NCBI GenBank assembly: GCA_965217685.1
Contig: CBDCIZ010000003.1
Coordinates: forward strand, 4,340,001 to 4,404,000
Source of the DNA: Aurantimonas sp965217685
GTDB lineage: Bacteria; Pseudomonadota; Alphaproteobacteria; Rhizobiales; Rhizobiaceae
Length of the DNA stretch: 64,000 bases
Direction: 5' to 3'
Shown: one piece after another, positions 41,301-50,672 of the stretch
How the letters are laid out: every line of letters begins with the position of its first letter
Position numbering within the stretch: the first letter of the stretch is position 1
The notes under the pieces: generated by a model
The model's input: only the letters and a program-made list of their open reading frames with translations
Databases searched by the model: none
What the model was told of the DNA's origin: nothing
Position numbers and translations under genes: made by a program

Positions 41301-44300
41301 TTACCGCAGGGGGCCGACGACGGAAACATGACCTTCATCCGACCGCCCGTGGCGGCTGGGGTCGTACATGTTCTGGACCAGCGCGGCCGGCTGCACGAAG
41401 CGGCCGGGCGACACCGCGCGCACGATATAGGCGAAGCGCCGCACGGCGATGTCGTCGTCGCCCTGGTCGACGGCGGCGAGGAACCGGTCGGCCCGAAACT
41501 CGGTGTGGGCCGCCTCGCCGGAGAGTTCCAGCCAGTCGAGACTGGCGACGTCGCCGCCCTTCAGGATCGCCGGATTGTCGATCTCGAAGCCGGCCGGCAG
41601 CGGATCGTCGATCATCAGCTTGGCCGGCCCCTTGTCGATCGGCGCCACCTCGACGACGGCGACGAGCCGGTCGCCCTGGCCGATCTCGCTCGGGTTCGCC
41701 GTCTCGCCGTCGAGCGTGTAATAGCTGCGCGTGATCCGGTAGCCGTCCGACGAAGCGGCCGGCGCGATCTTCGGCACGCCGCGCAGGGTGATCCGGGCGG
41801 CCAGTGGATTGCTGCCGCGATTGGCGACGTCGACCCCGGCGCCGAGATCTCCGGCATCGAAGGCGGCGCTGTAGGGGCCATCGACATCACGACCGGCGAT
41901 GGTCAGCTTCGGTGGGTTGCGGTCGAGCAGCGCGTGAGCGGCGAGCAGCGACCAGGCATCTTCCTGCGTGCTGGTGAAGCGCTGCGAGCGACGTGCCGCA
42001 TTGATGCGCACGAGCAGCGGATCGAAGTCGAGCCCGTCCACGGCCGTCTCCAGCCCGAGCGTCAAAATTGCCGCGTCGTCGCGCAGCGGCGTGCCGTAGG
42101 TGCCGCGGCTCATCGGCGCGACAACCGGCCGGTCGGCGGTGTCGATCGCCGCGCGAAACACCGTCTCGGCGCGGACCCGATCGCCATAGAGCGCCAGCGC
42201 CGCGGCGATCTGGCCCTTGGCCAGCGGCGGGAACCGGGCGAGTTCGTTGTCGGAGTAATAGCGCAGGTCGCCGATCGCCGCCCGGCCGTTGCGGGCCAGG
42301 ACGTAATAGGCATAAGCGACCGTCCCGAAATCGGGTGCCTCCGGCAGGTAGGACAGGTTGTTGCGCAGATTGTCGATGGCGAGATCGAAGCCCTCCTTCG
42401 GCACGGCGTAGCCCGCCTCCCTGGCGCGCGTCAGGAAGTCGGTGACATAGGCGTCGAGCCAGAGGTCGCCGCTGTCCGGCCCCCAGAGACCGAAGGCGCC
42501 GTTGGAGCTCTGATTGGCCAGCACGCCGGCAATCGCCGTTGCGACGCGCTTCTTCACGTCGTCCGAGCGGCCGAGCCCGGCAGCGAGTGTGGTCGCGTCG
42601 AGGTAGACCAGCGGCATCGCTTTGGAGGCGATCTGCTCGGTGCAGCCATAGGGGTAGCGGTCGAGCGCGCGCACGACGCCGGCGACGTCGAAATGCGCGG
42701 CGCCCGTGACGCTGACGGTCGCGCTCGCGGTGCCCGGCATGAAATCGGCGAAGAGGTCCGGATCGAGGGCGAGCTTGCCGCCATTCGCCGCCAGCGTCAC
42801 CTCGCTCTTGTCGACGGTTTCCGGCGCGTTGGAGCGCACCGACAACGCAAAGTGCTTGTCGAGAACATCGCCGCCCGGCAGCGTGAAGGCGAGATCGAAG
42901 CCCGCCTCGCCGATCGCCCTGGCGCTGACCGGAACCAGGAAGCGCTGGCGCTGGCCCGCGGCAAGATCGAAGCGCTTTTCGCTCTTATCTCCGCCCCCGG
43001 CCTCGCCGAGGGTGACGATATCGCCGCCACCGGCAAGCGTCAGGGATGCCGGACCGGTCGGCCCTTCGACATGGGTGACGTCGATGGCGATGCGCGAGGC
43101 GTCGCCCGGCGAAAGGAATAGCGGCTGGCTGACGGCCATCACCACCGGATCGCGCACGATCATGTCGGTCGACGCCTCGCCGACGCCGGTTTTCGACCAG
43201 GCGAGTGCCATCAGCTTCAAGGTGCCGTTGAAGTCGGGAACAGCGAGTTCGACGTTCGCCTTGCCGTCCGGCCCGACGGTGACGAGGCCGGAGAACAGCG
43301 CCACCAGTTCGTCCATCGGCGGCGGGCTTTCGTAGCTGCCGCCCGCGTCGCCGCCCGAGCGCACGGTGCCGGGCGCGCCCTGCATGCGGTCGATCAGCTT
43401 GGAATAAAGGTCGCGAATCCCGACGCCGAGGCGCCGCTGGCCGAAATAGTATCCCGTCAGGGACGGCGGCTCGAACTGCGTGATGTTGAGGATGCCGACA
43501 TCGACGGCCGCCAGCGTGATATAGGCGGTCTCGCCCGGCTTGACGCCATCGACCGCGAGGTCGATCGACACGCTCCGACGCGGCTCGATCCTGGCCGGCG
43601 CGGTGATCGCAACACTCAGGGCCCGGTCGCCTGGATCGACCGCCGCATGGGCGAGGCCGATGGCGCGGCCCGGCATGCGCCCGGCTTCCAGATCCATCGG
43701 CCGGTAGACGATCGCCGTCACATAGGCGCCCGGCCCCCAGTCGCGGGTGACGTCGAGCGTCACGTCGCCGCCCTCGGCGCCGATCTCGGCGGTCGTGGTG
43801 GCGACGATGCGCTCGTCCATGACCAGAACCTGCGCCGTGCCGGCGAAGCGCGGCTCGATATGAACGACCGCCTTGTCGCCGACCTGATAGCGCGGCTTGT
43901 CGAGGGAGACCCGCGCCATGTTGGGCGTGTCGAGCGAAGTCGCCGCCACCGCCCAGCCGGCTTCGAAGGTGACGCTCGCCGGAACGCTCGCGCCGGAGGC
44001 GTCGGTGACGACCAATTCGTACTGGCCCCAATCGACGGGCATCGAGAGCGACAGCGGATCGCCGGCGCCGATCTCGTCGTCGCCGCTGGCGATGCGGGCC
44101 GATTTCTCGACGGGTTCGTAGTTCCAGCTGCCGTTGGATTGATACCACTGGAAATCCGTGGTCACCCGGTTGAGCACCCAATGGAGGCTGGAAAGCGCCT
44201 GCCTTTGACCGGATGCGTCGATCGCCACGACATCGAAGCCGGCCTGCGCGCCGTCGGGAACCGTGCCGTCGAAGCGCGGCTTGACGGCAAGGCGCGGCCG

Positions 44301-46889
44301 GGCGCCGGCGAGCGGCAGCTCGAGGGTGCGCTCGACAGGCCGGCCGCTGGTATCGACGACACGGATCTGCAGCGCCGCCTTGACCGGGCGTGTCGTCGCC
44401 GGCGGATCGAAGGCGGCAAGGCCGATGCCGGCGTTGCCGTCGGCATCGGTGGTCGCGCCGTCGAGGGCCAGCCGCGTCGCCGTCGCATCGTCGCCGGCGA
44501 GCCCGAACTGGTAGCCCGGAAAGGCGTCGAGGCCGGTGGTCGTCGTCAACACAGCCTCGCCATTGACCTCGAGGCCGCTCGCTGGCGCACCGAACAGATA
44601 GCGCGCGGCGACGTCGACAGTCGGCGGGGCCGCCGGATCGAGCGCCTCGGCGGCCGTGGTCAGGTCGAAATCGATCTTTTCCGGCTGGAAGTCCTCGACG
44701 ATGACGGTTTTTTCGGCGAGCGCCGGCCCCTTCGGGTCCGCGTGCAGCGCGACCTTCCAGACCCCGCGCATGGCGTTCGTCGGCAGATCGAGGCCGAAGG
44801 TGAAGCCCCCCGCGCCTTGGTCGGACACGAGGGCGCGGGCATGCTCGACGCCATCGGGGCGCTTCACGATCTCGGTGAGGCTGAGCCCCTCAACCGCCTC
44901 GCCCGTCGTGTTGCGCACGAGCCCGGTGAAATGCGCCGTCTCGCCGGTGCGGTAGATGCCGCGCTCGGAGGTGAGGAACACGTCCAGCGGTCCGGCCGGC
45001 GCCCGCCCGTCGACACCGCGATCGGTCAGGTCGAAGGGCGACTGGCTCATGTCGAGAAAGACGAAATCGGTGGGCGCTTCGGACGCCGTTTCGGCGCTCC
45101 CATCACCGGACCCACCCGCCGACGCGGCCGCCGCCTTGCGTTCGGCGGTCAGAACCGCCGGGCGGTCGCCGCCGTTTCCGGCAAGCAGCCCGCGCGAAAG
45201 CCGCGCATGGCCGGCCGCATCGGTGGTCGCCGTCCCGAGGATCTGGTTGTTGGCGGCAACGAGTTGCAGCGTCACCTCGGCAAGCGGCTGGGCCGTCCCG
45301 AGCGAGCGGGCGAAGACGTGAAAACCGTCCTCGGCGGCGAACGTGGCCAGGCCAATATCGGAGACGACGAACCATTGCGTGGCGACGGTATCCTGAGCTT
45401 GCCGGCCGTTCTTCGCCCTGGCCGAGAGGATGTAGACGCCGGGCTTGAGCTTTTCGACGAGCGCCGAGACGGGAATGGCGGTCGTCACCTCCTCATTCGT
45501 CCGGTTCGCGACCGACACGGTGCCCTTCCAGACGTCCTCGCCACTCTGGCCGGCGATATCGTCGAACTGGTAGTCCGACAATTGCTTGAGGAAATTCTGA
45601 TCGCCGATGGCGCGGGCGAGCGCCCGGTCGCCGATGCGCTGCAGGCGGGCGTCGACCATGTCGGTGTTGATGGTCGTCACCGGGATTGCCGCCTCGCCGC
45701 CGCCGGGCAGCACGTAGGCATTGGTGGCAAAGCGCACCGACGGGTCGCGGTCGCGCACATAGACGCTGATGTCGGCCTGCCGCGCCAACGTCTCGCCGTC
45801 GCTGGAGGTGATGCCGGGGCGCGCGACGATGCGATAGCGCTGGCCGTGCTGCACGCCGTCGACGCAGATCTGCGACCCGCTGGCGGTCACCGGCAGGTTG
45901 TCGCCGCCGTCGACGCTCAGATAGTCGGCGGCGTTCTCCGACTGGGTCAGCGTCGCCGAGAGCGCATCGGAGAAGTTGAGGCAGATGCGCGGGCTGGCGG
46001 CGTTGTTGTCGACGCTGTTGTCGACGATCCTGAAGCCGTGCGCGGCGACCACCGCGTCGAGTTGAGCCCGCACCTTCGGCGTCTCGACCGCCGCAAGGCT
46101 CTTGCGATAGGCCTTGATCGCCAGCTTCCAGTTTTCGGCCGCCTCGTAGCCTTCGCCGAGGAGCCGCAGCGCCTCGGCGCCCTGGCCCGGATTGGCTGCC
46201 GTCAAATAGGCATTGATCGCGCCGAACTCGCGCAGCTGGAGGTTTTCGCTCCGGGTGTCGCCGTCGGTCGGCGCATAACCGACCGACGTCGCGGTCATGC
46301 CCTCCCATGCCGCATGGTCCAGTGGCGAACGCTTCAGCGCCTCGCGGTAGGCGGCGATCGTGTTGGCCGGATCGCTCGCGGCCCGCGCATTGGCGAGGAT
46401 GGCGGAGACGTCGAACCCGTCATAGGCCGCGGCGCGCTCCTCCCCCGGGATCTGAAGTCGCAGCTGTCTGGCGGCATCGAGCGTCGCCGCGGGCAGGAAA
46501 TCGAGGTCCGCCCGGCGCGCCTCGACGCTTGTTTCGCTCACCGTATCGAAGGCCACGACCTTGCCGGAGACGGCGCCGTCGACGGTCCGCAATTCGCCGG
46601 CGGTGGTCTTGAGGAAGCACCAGCCGGTCCTGGTGTTGAGGGTGAACGCCTTGCAGCTGCGGTCGCCGAGACAGGCGGACGAACACAGATCGAGATCGAC
46701 GTCTTTCAGGATGTCGTAGTCGCCGCCGAAATAGTCGGCGCCGCGGGTCGTGACGACGCGCCGGTCGCCGGTCTCCTGGGCAACGGCGTCGTGGGTCGCG
46801 GAAAATTGTGGAACAAGGCTGCAGAACAACAGCGTCAAAACGCCGGCAAACGCCCGAAGTCCAGTGTTCACGCGCATACGATCCCCCAA
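41301..46889 (-). CDS. Bacterial alpha-2-macroglobulin family protein, with PAN domain
   Basis: Periplasmic protease trap. 1862 residues: signal peptide, an N-terminal PAN/Apple-like module with cysteines in LDLCSSACLGDRSCKAF and WCFLK (about 60-95), many MG domains, and the reactive thioester motif GCTEQ (Cys1416-Gln1419), then the complement-like toroid and receptor-type end. Paired with pbpC as in E. coli yfhM-pbpC, where the trap and the synthase are thought to defend and mend the wall together. No lipobox is visible, so unlike the E. coli protein it is probably soluble. Confidence 0.92.
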   Translation of the reverse strand: MGDRMRVNTGLRAFAGVLTLLFCSLVPQFSATHDAVAQETGDRRVVTTRGADYFGGDYDILKDVDLDLCSSACLGDRSCKAFTLNTRTGWCFLKTTAGELRTVDGAVSGKVVAFDTVSETSVEARRADLDFLPAATLDAARQLRLQIPGEERAAAYDGFDVSAILANARAASDPANTIAAYREALKRSPLDHAAWEGMTATSVGYAPTDGDTRSENLQLREFGAINAYLTAANPGQGAEALRLLGEGYEAAENWKLAIKAYRKSLAAVETPKVRAQLDAVVAAHGFRIVDNSVDNNAASPRICLNFSDALSATLTQSENAADYLSVDGGDNLPVTASGSQICVDGVQHGQRYRIVARPGITSSDGETLARQADISVYVRDRDPSVRFATNAYVLPGGGEAAIPVTTINTDMVDARLQRIGDRALARAIGDQNFLKQLSDYQFDDIAGQSGEDVWKGTVSVANRTNEEVTTAIPVSALVEKLKPGVYILSARAKNGRQAQDTVATQWFVVSDIGLATFAAEDGFHVFARSLGTAQPLAEVTLQLVAANNQILGTATTDAAGHARLSRGLLAGNGGDRPAVLTAERKAAAASAGGSGDGSAETASEAPTDFVFLDMSQSPFDLTDRGVDGRAPAGPLDVFLTSERGIYRTGETAHFTGLVRNTTGEAVEGLSLTEIVKRPDGVEHARALVSDQGAGGFTFGLDLPTNAMRGVWKVALHADPKGPALAEKTVIVEDFQPEKIDFDLTTAAEALDPAAPPTVDVAARYLFGAPASGLEVNGEAVLTTTTGLDAFPGYQFGLAGDDATATRLALDGATTDADGNAGIGLAAFDPPATTRPVKAALQIRVVDTSGRPVERTLELPLAGARPRLAVKPRFDGTVPDGAQAGFDVVAIDASGQRQALSSLHWVLNRVTTDFQWYQSNGSWNYEPVEKSARIASGDDEIGAGDPLSLSMPVDWGQYELVVTDASGASVPASVTFEAGWAVAATSLDTPNMARVSLDKPRYQVGDKAVVHIEPRFAGTAQVLVMDERIVATTTAEIGAEGGDVTLDVTRDWGPGAYVTAIVYRPMDLEAGRMPGRAIGLAHAAVDPGDRALSVAITAPARIEPRRSVSIDLAVDGVKPGETAYITLAAVDVGILNITQFEPPSLTGYYFGQRRLGVGIRDLYSKLIDRMQGAPGTVRSGGDAGGSYESPPPMDELVALFSGLVTVGPDGKANVELAVPDFNGTLKLMALAWSKTGVGEASTDMIVRDPVVMAVSQPLFLSPGDASRIAIDVTHVEGPTGPASLTLAGGGDIVTLGEAGGGDKSEKRFDLAAGQRQRFLVPVSARAIGEAGFDLAFTLPGGDVLDKHFALSVRSNAPETVDKSEVTLAANGGKLALDPDLFADFMPGTASATVSVTGAAHFDVAGVVRALDRYPYGCTEQIASKAMPLVYLDATTLAAGLGRSDDVKKRVATAIAGVLANQSSNGAFGLWGPDSGDLWLDAYVTDFLTRAREAGYAVPKEGFDLAIDNLRNNLSYLPEAPDFGTVAYAYYVLARNGRAAIGDLRYYSDNELARFPPLAKGQIAAALALYGDRVRAETVFRAAIDTADRPVVAPMSRGTYGTPLRDDAAILTLGLETAVDGLDFDPLLVRINAARRSQRFTSTQEDAWSLLAAHALLDRNPPKLTIAGRDVDGPYSAAFDAGDLGAGVDVANRGSNPLAARITLRGVPKIAPAASSDGYRITRSYYTLDGETANPSEIGQGDRLVAVVEVAPIDKGPAKLMIDDPLPAGFEIDNPAILKGGDVASLDWLELSGEAAHTEFRADRFLAAVDQGDDDIAVRRFAYIVRAVSPGRFVQPAALVQNMYDPSRHGRSDEGHVSVVGPLR

Positions 46890-47318
46890 AACCCGACCCT
46901 GAGTCAGCTTAGCGGGTTACGAAGCACGGCGATAGACGCCGGATTTTCGCCATCGACGCCGGCGTCCGCCGCGCAGTCGAAAGCCGGTGCATGAAGCCGG
47001 TGCGGAGGCGACGGCCGCGACCCGACCGTCGCCGGCATGCCGCGCGTCGCCGTCGGTGCTTCGAACCGAACCAATGGTGGCCCGAAGCCTCGCCGAATGT
47101 CCCGCGATGACACAGATTGTTCTGGCACGCTTCCTGCAATGAGCTCACCGAGAAAGCCTTGCGGACGCCGCCGCGCCCGGTTAGCGGTTTACCGAGAGGG
47201 CCATACGCCCCTCGATGGCAAACCGGTTCGACCGACGCGGCGGGAAAAACCAAGGGCGACCGTCATTGATCGACGGATGCCCGATCCGCAAGGCCAGCCA
47301 TCGGAACGGGAGATCGTC
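46890..47318. other. Promoter region of the BA14K gene
   Basis: About 430 bases between divergent genes. It has no supportable gene of its own; an open frame continues upstream of the BA14K start but lacks a binding site. It holds a candidate sigma54 promoter at 47122-47138. Confidence 0.55.
47122..47138 (+). promoter_or_regulatory. Candidate sigma54 promoter
   Basis: CTGGCACGCTTCCTGCA matches the -24/-12 consensus TGGCAC-N5-TTGCW with one mismatch (CTGC for TTGC); the invariant GG (47124-47125) and GC (47136-47137) are exactly ten bases apart. The BA14K start is about 170 bases beyond the expected transcription start. Confidence 0.45.
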
Positions 47319-48428
47319 ATGATCGAACAACTCGCCAATCGCTTCGCCCCCAGTGCGCGCCAGAGCCGGCCTTCGGCTCGCTCCAGACTTTTCAAGGCCT
47401 CGCCGCTGCGGGTGCTCATGATGGTGACGGCCTGTGCCTTCGCCGGTTCTGCCACCGCGCAATCCATCTACAATGACGGCGGCGGCACGTCCGGCGCAGC
47501 ACGCCTCGACGGCGGCGGCCCATCGGGCGGATACCTCGATGGCGGCGGCCCACCGCGCCGGCCCGCCGCGCGGCGCTATCACCGCGCCGACGACGGATTC
47601 CTGCGCGACGGCGGCGGCATCAGCCAGGAGCCGAACGTCGCGATCGGCAATTCGCGCAGACGGTTCCTCGAGGACGGCGGTGGGGTTTCGACGGAGCCCG
47701 ATGTGCTCATCGAGCGGGGCCATGCGCGGCAGGGTTTCCTGAACGACGGTGGCGACATCCGGCGCGAGCCGGACGTGCTGCTGGGCGGCAAGCCGAGGCT
47801 GTTCCTCTCGGATGGCGGCTCGGTTCACTCGACACCGCGCGTCCGGGTCGCGATCACGCCTCGCTTACGTGACGATCTCCCGCACCGCGGGCAGGCCGGA
47901 CGCGGCGGACCGGGCTGGCGAGATCTGGATACACCCGAGGCGATCTTCACCTCGAACGGCTCCTTCACCATCGTCAGCGGCCGGGGGCGCCGGAACGCGG
48001 TCGTGCTTTCGGATGTCGGCGACGGCGGTGACGGGCAAAGCGGCGGCTTCGATCCGATCGATTACCCGCCGCGAACCGCCCCGGTCGCGCGCTCGCACGG
48101 CTTTTCCGGGCCGAAGATCATCGATGTGGCCCGCGACAGCCTGGCCGGCCATCCCGTGCGGTCCGGCAGCATCGAAATCCTGTCGGGCGGCCATGGCGGC
48201 CCGAAGATCATCCGCATCGCCTCCGACTTCGGTCGCGGCGCCGACTCGGGAGACGCCGCTGCGACGAACGCCCCGCGCGTCGCTTCGGCAGACGAGCGGG
48301 CGCGGCCCGGCGAGCCCTGGACGCGCGAGTGGCTGTCGGCTTGCTCGCGGCGCTTTGCGAGCTTCGACCCGCAATTCGGCACCTATCGCGATCGGTCGGG
48401 TGCGGTGAAGTTCTGCACCGGCGAATAA
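47319..48428 (+). CDS. BA14K-family protein with DGG repeats
   Basis: 369 residues. A long N-terminal leader ends in a hydrophobic signal segment (LRVLMMVTACAFAGSATAQS, about 30-50). The body has repeated units: YNDGGG, RLDGGG, YLDGGG, then FLRDGGGISQEPNVAI, FLEDGGGVSTEPDVLI, FLNDGGDIRREPDVLL and FLSDGGSVHSTPRVRV. The C-terminus is a BA14K motif (WLSACSRRFASFDPQFGTYR with two cysteines), known from Brucella surface proteins with lectin-like activity. GGGAG precedes the ATG. Confidence 0.85.
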   Translation: MIEQLANRFAPSARQSRPSARSRLFKASPLRVLMMVTACAFAGSATAQSIYNDGGGTSGAARLDGGGPSGGYLDGGGPPRRPAARRYHRADDGFLRDGGGISQEPNVAIGNSRRRFLEDGGGVSTEPDVLIERGHARQGFLNDGGDIRREPDVLLGGKPRLFLSDGGSVHSTPRVRVAITPRLRDDLPHRGQAGRGGPGWRDLDTPEAIFTSNGSFTIVSGRGRRNAVVLSDVGDGGDGQSGGFDPIDYPPRTAPVARSHGFSGPKIIDVARDSLAGHPVRSGSIEILSGGHGGPKIIRIASDFGRGADSGDAAATNAPRVASADERARPGEPWTREWLSACSRRFASFDPQFGTYRDRSGAVKFCTGE

Positions 48429-48489
48429 GCCGCTTCCGCTCGGGTGGCAAACCGCAAGCGGGCCGGCGCACGGCCGGCTTCCCGCAGAT

Positions 48490-49131
48490 TCAGGTCAGGA
48501 ACGGATTGGTGCGGCGCTCGTCGCCGAGGCGGCCGCCCGGCCCGTGGCCGCAGATGAAGCCGACCTCGTCGCCGAGCGGCAGCACCTTTTGTTTGATCGA
48601 GGCGATCAGCGTCGGGTGATCGCCGCCCGGCAAGTCGGTGCGACCGATCGAGCCGGAGAACAGGACGTCACCGGCATGCAGGAATTTCGCCTCGCGATCG
48701 AAGAAGACGACATGGCCGGGCGCATGGCCGGGCGTGTGCAACACCTCGAAGCGATGCCCGGCGATTTCAAGGACGTCGCCCTCGTTCAGCCAGCGGTCCG
48801 GCGTGCAATTGCGGACCACGCCGGGGAGCCCGAACATGCGGGCCTGGTCCTCGAGGCCGGAAAGCAGGAAGGCATCGTCCTGGTGCGGACCGACGATGTC
48901 GACGCCGAGGGCGTCCTTCAGGTCCATCGCGCCGCCGGCATGGTCGATATGGCCGTGGGTCAGCCAGATGGCCTCGATGGTCACGCCGAGGTCGTCGATT
49001 GCGGACCTGATGGCGTCGACATCGCCGCCGGGATCGACGACGACGCCGCGCTTCTCCTCGGCATCGAAGAGGATGCAGCAGTTTTGCTGAAAGGGCGTGA
49101 CGGGTACGATCCGGGCGCTGAGCTGTGCCAA
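48490..49131 (-). CDS. MBL-fold hydrolase, glyoxalase II-like (YcbL type)
   Basis: 213-residue metallo-beta-lactamase fold hydrolase. Metal site THGHIDHAGG, a later HTPGHAPGHV, GDVLF with the bridging Asp, and the C-terminal GHGPGG. Small type II glyoxalase-like enzymes of this length hydrolyse S-lactoylglutathione or related thioesters in the cytoplasm. Confidence 0.9.
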   Translation of the reverse strand: MAQLSARIVPVTPFQQNCCILFDAEEKRGVVVDPGGDVDAIRSAIDDLGVTIEAIWLTHGHIDHAGGAMDLKDALGVDIVGPHQDDAFLLSGLEDQARMFGLPGVVRNCTPDRWLNEGDVLEIAGHRFEVLHTPGHAPGHVVFFDREAKFLHAGDVLFSGSIGRTDLPGGDHPTLIASIKQKVLPLGDEVGFICGHGPGGRLGDERRTNPFLT

Positions 49132-49161
49132 AACAGGACACTCCTTGGTGATGGGCGGGCG

Positions 49162-49857
49162 TTAGACCGGTCGGGTCGCCAACCAGACGGTGTGGCGAGC
49201 GCCGCGCTTCTTGCCGCGGCGGGCGTGGACGCGGTGCTCGGCGACCTCGAAACCGCTTTTTCGCAGACGGGCGGTGAAGCCGCGATCGGGGCCCGAGGAC
49301 CAGACGGCCAGAACGCCGCCGGGCTTGAGCGCCGCCTTGGAGCGGGCAAGACCCGGCAGATCGTAAAGGCCATCGTTGACGTTGGACGTGAGGCCCTCCG
49401 GGCCGTTGTCGACGTCGAGGAGGATCGCGTCCCAGCCGGCCTTGCCCGCGCCCATGATGTCGGCCCCCATGATGTCGGCGACGTCCGCGAGCGCGATGGT
49501 GACACGGGCGTCGTCGAGCGTGCCATCGTGGAGATGCGCCATCGGCCCCCGCGCCCAGGCGACGACCGCCGGAACCAGCTCGGCGACGGTGACCGCCGCG
49601 CCTTGGGGCAGATGGTCGAGCGCGGCACGCAGGGTGAAGCCCATGCCGAGGCCGCCGATGAGCATGCGCGGCGCGACGCGGTCGGCGACCGCCGCGCAGG
49701 TCAGCTGCGCCAAGGCTTCCTCCGAGCCGCTGAGGCGACTGTTCATCAGCTCGATGCGGCCGAGCATGATGGAATATTCGGCCCCCCGGCGCATCAGCTT
49801 CAATTCGCCGTCCGCGCCGGGGATCGCCGCGCTGTCGAGATGCTCCCAGGGGACCAT
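49162..49857 (-). CDS. Spermidine synthase-like methyltransferase-fold protein
   Basis: 231 residues. LIGGLGMGFTLRAALDHLP is the SAM/decarboxy-SAM-binding motif, VAELVPAVVAWARG the acidic strand, and WDAILLDVDNGPEGL the catalytic-type Asp loop of spermine/spermidine synthase-like proteins. Whether it makes polyamine cannot be told; many relatives are of unknown function. Start at 49857 chosen because similarity begins with MVPWEHLDSA. Confidence 0.78.
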   Translation of the reverse strand: MVPWEHLDSAAIPGADGELKLMRRGAEYSIMLGRIELMNSRLSGSEEALAQLTCAAVADRVAPRMLIGGLGMGFTLRAALDHLPQGAAVTVAELVPAVVAWARGPMAHLHDGTLDDARVTIALADVADIMGADIMGAGKAGWDAILLDVDNGPEGLTSNVNDGLYDLPGLARSKAALKPGGVLAVWSSGPDRGFTARLRKSGFEVAEHRVHARRGKKRGARHTVWLATRPV

Positions 49858-50024
49858 GAACGGGCCTTTGCTGCAACCAAACGGATCGTCCCGGCGTCGA
49901 TAGGCGAGGCAGGTCCCAGGGGCAAGGCCTCTACGGTCCGGCCGCAGGGCGGACGCGATGGCATATGGCCGGGAAACCCGAACCGTCGCGTCGCGGCTTT
50001 CCCTCGCCATATAGGGATGCAACA

Positions 50025-50672
50025 ATGCAGGACGGTAACTTATCAGCAGCGCCGAACGACATGGACACCGCCACCATCTCCTCCGAACAGCCCGCCCGCA
50101 CGGCAGAACGCGGCGACGATGCCGACGCATTCGAAGTCGCGGCGTCCGACGTCGGGTCGGTCGACGCCGCAGCGATCGTCCGCGAGGCGTTGCCGACGCG
50201 CGGCGATCTGGATTTCCGGATGATCGAGCTGTTGTTCTTCGCCTATCGCGAATTCACCACCGACGCCGATTCGATCCTGGCGCAATACGGCTTCGGCCGG
50301 GCGCATCACCGTATCCTGCATTTCGTCAATCGCGATCCGGGGATGACCGTCGCCGACCTCCTCGACCTTTTGCAGATCACCAAGCAGTCGCTGTCGCGCG
50401 TCTTGAGGCAGGTGATCGACGACGGCTTCGTGTCGCAGGTGCCGGGCGACGAGGACCGTCGCCAGCGGCTGCTCTACCCGACCGTCAAGGGCCGCGCACT
50501 GACGCTGGAGCTGTCGCGGGCGCAGGCCGCACGGATCGAGGCGGCGTTGGCCGGCGGTGCGCCGGGCGATGCCGGGCCGATCGGCGCCTTTCTCATGCAG
50601 ATGGCCGCCGACCGCCCGGCGACCCGCGACTGGCTCCGGCGCCAGGGCATCGACCGCAAGGAGCCATTATGA
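50025..50672 (+). CDS. petP: MarR-family regulator PetP
   Basis: 215 residues with a MarR winged helix (about 75-190): AYREFTTDADSILAQYGFGR, HHRILHFVNRDPGMTV, then ITKQSLSRVLRQVIDDGFVS and the DEDRRQRLLYPT wing. It overlaps the response regulator gene (ATGA). MarR gene plus OmpR-type regulator is the petP-petR arrangement described in Rhodobacter, where it is needed for cytochrome bc1 expression. An acidic leader of about 50 residues precedes the domain; 50061 is an alternative start. Confidence 0.85.
   Translation: MQDGNLSAAPNDMDTATISSEQPARTAERGDDADAFEVAASDVGSVDAAAIVREALPTRGDLDFRMIELLFFAYREFTTDADSILAQYGFGRAHHRILHFVNRDPGMTVADLLDLLQITKQSLSRVLRQVIDDGFVSQVPGDEDRRQRLLYPTVKGRALTLELSRAQAARIEAALAGGAPGDAGPIGAFLMQMAADRPATRDWLRRQGIDRKEPL

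Noticed and set aside
39093..43121. A 1342-codon open frame on the plus strand opposite pbpC and the macroglobulin gene
   Set aside because: It is antisense to two well-supported genes, is extremely rich in Arg/Gly/Ala/Asp, has no domain and no binding site; typical of GC-rich antisense frames.
43647..46994. An 1115-codon open frame opposite the macroglobulin gene
   Set aside because: Same reasons; the minus-strand protein has a signal peptide, a thioester motif and family-wide similarity.
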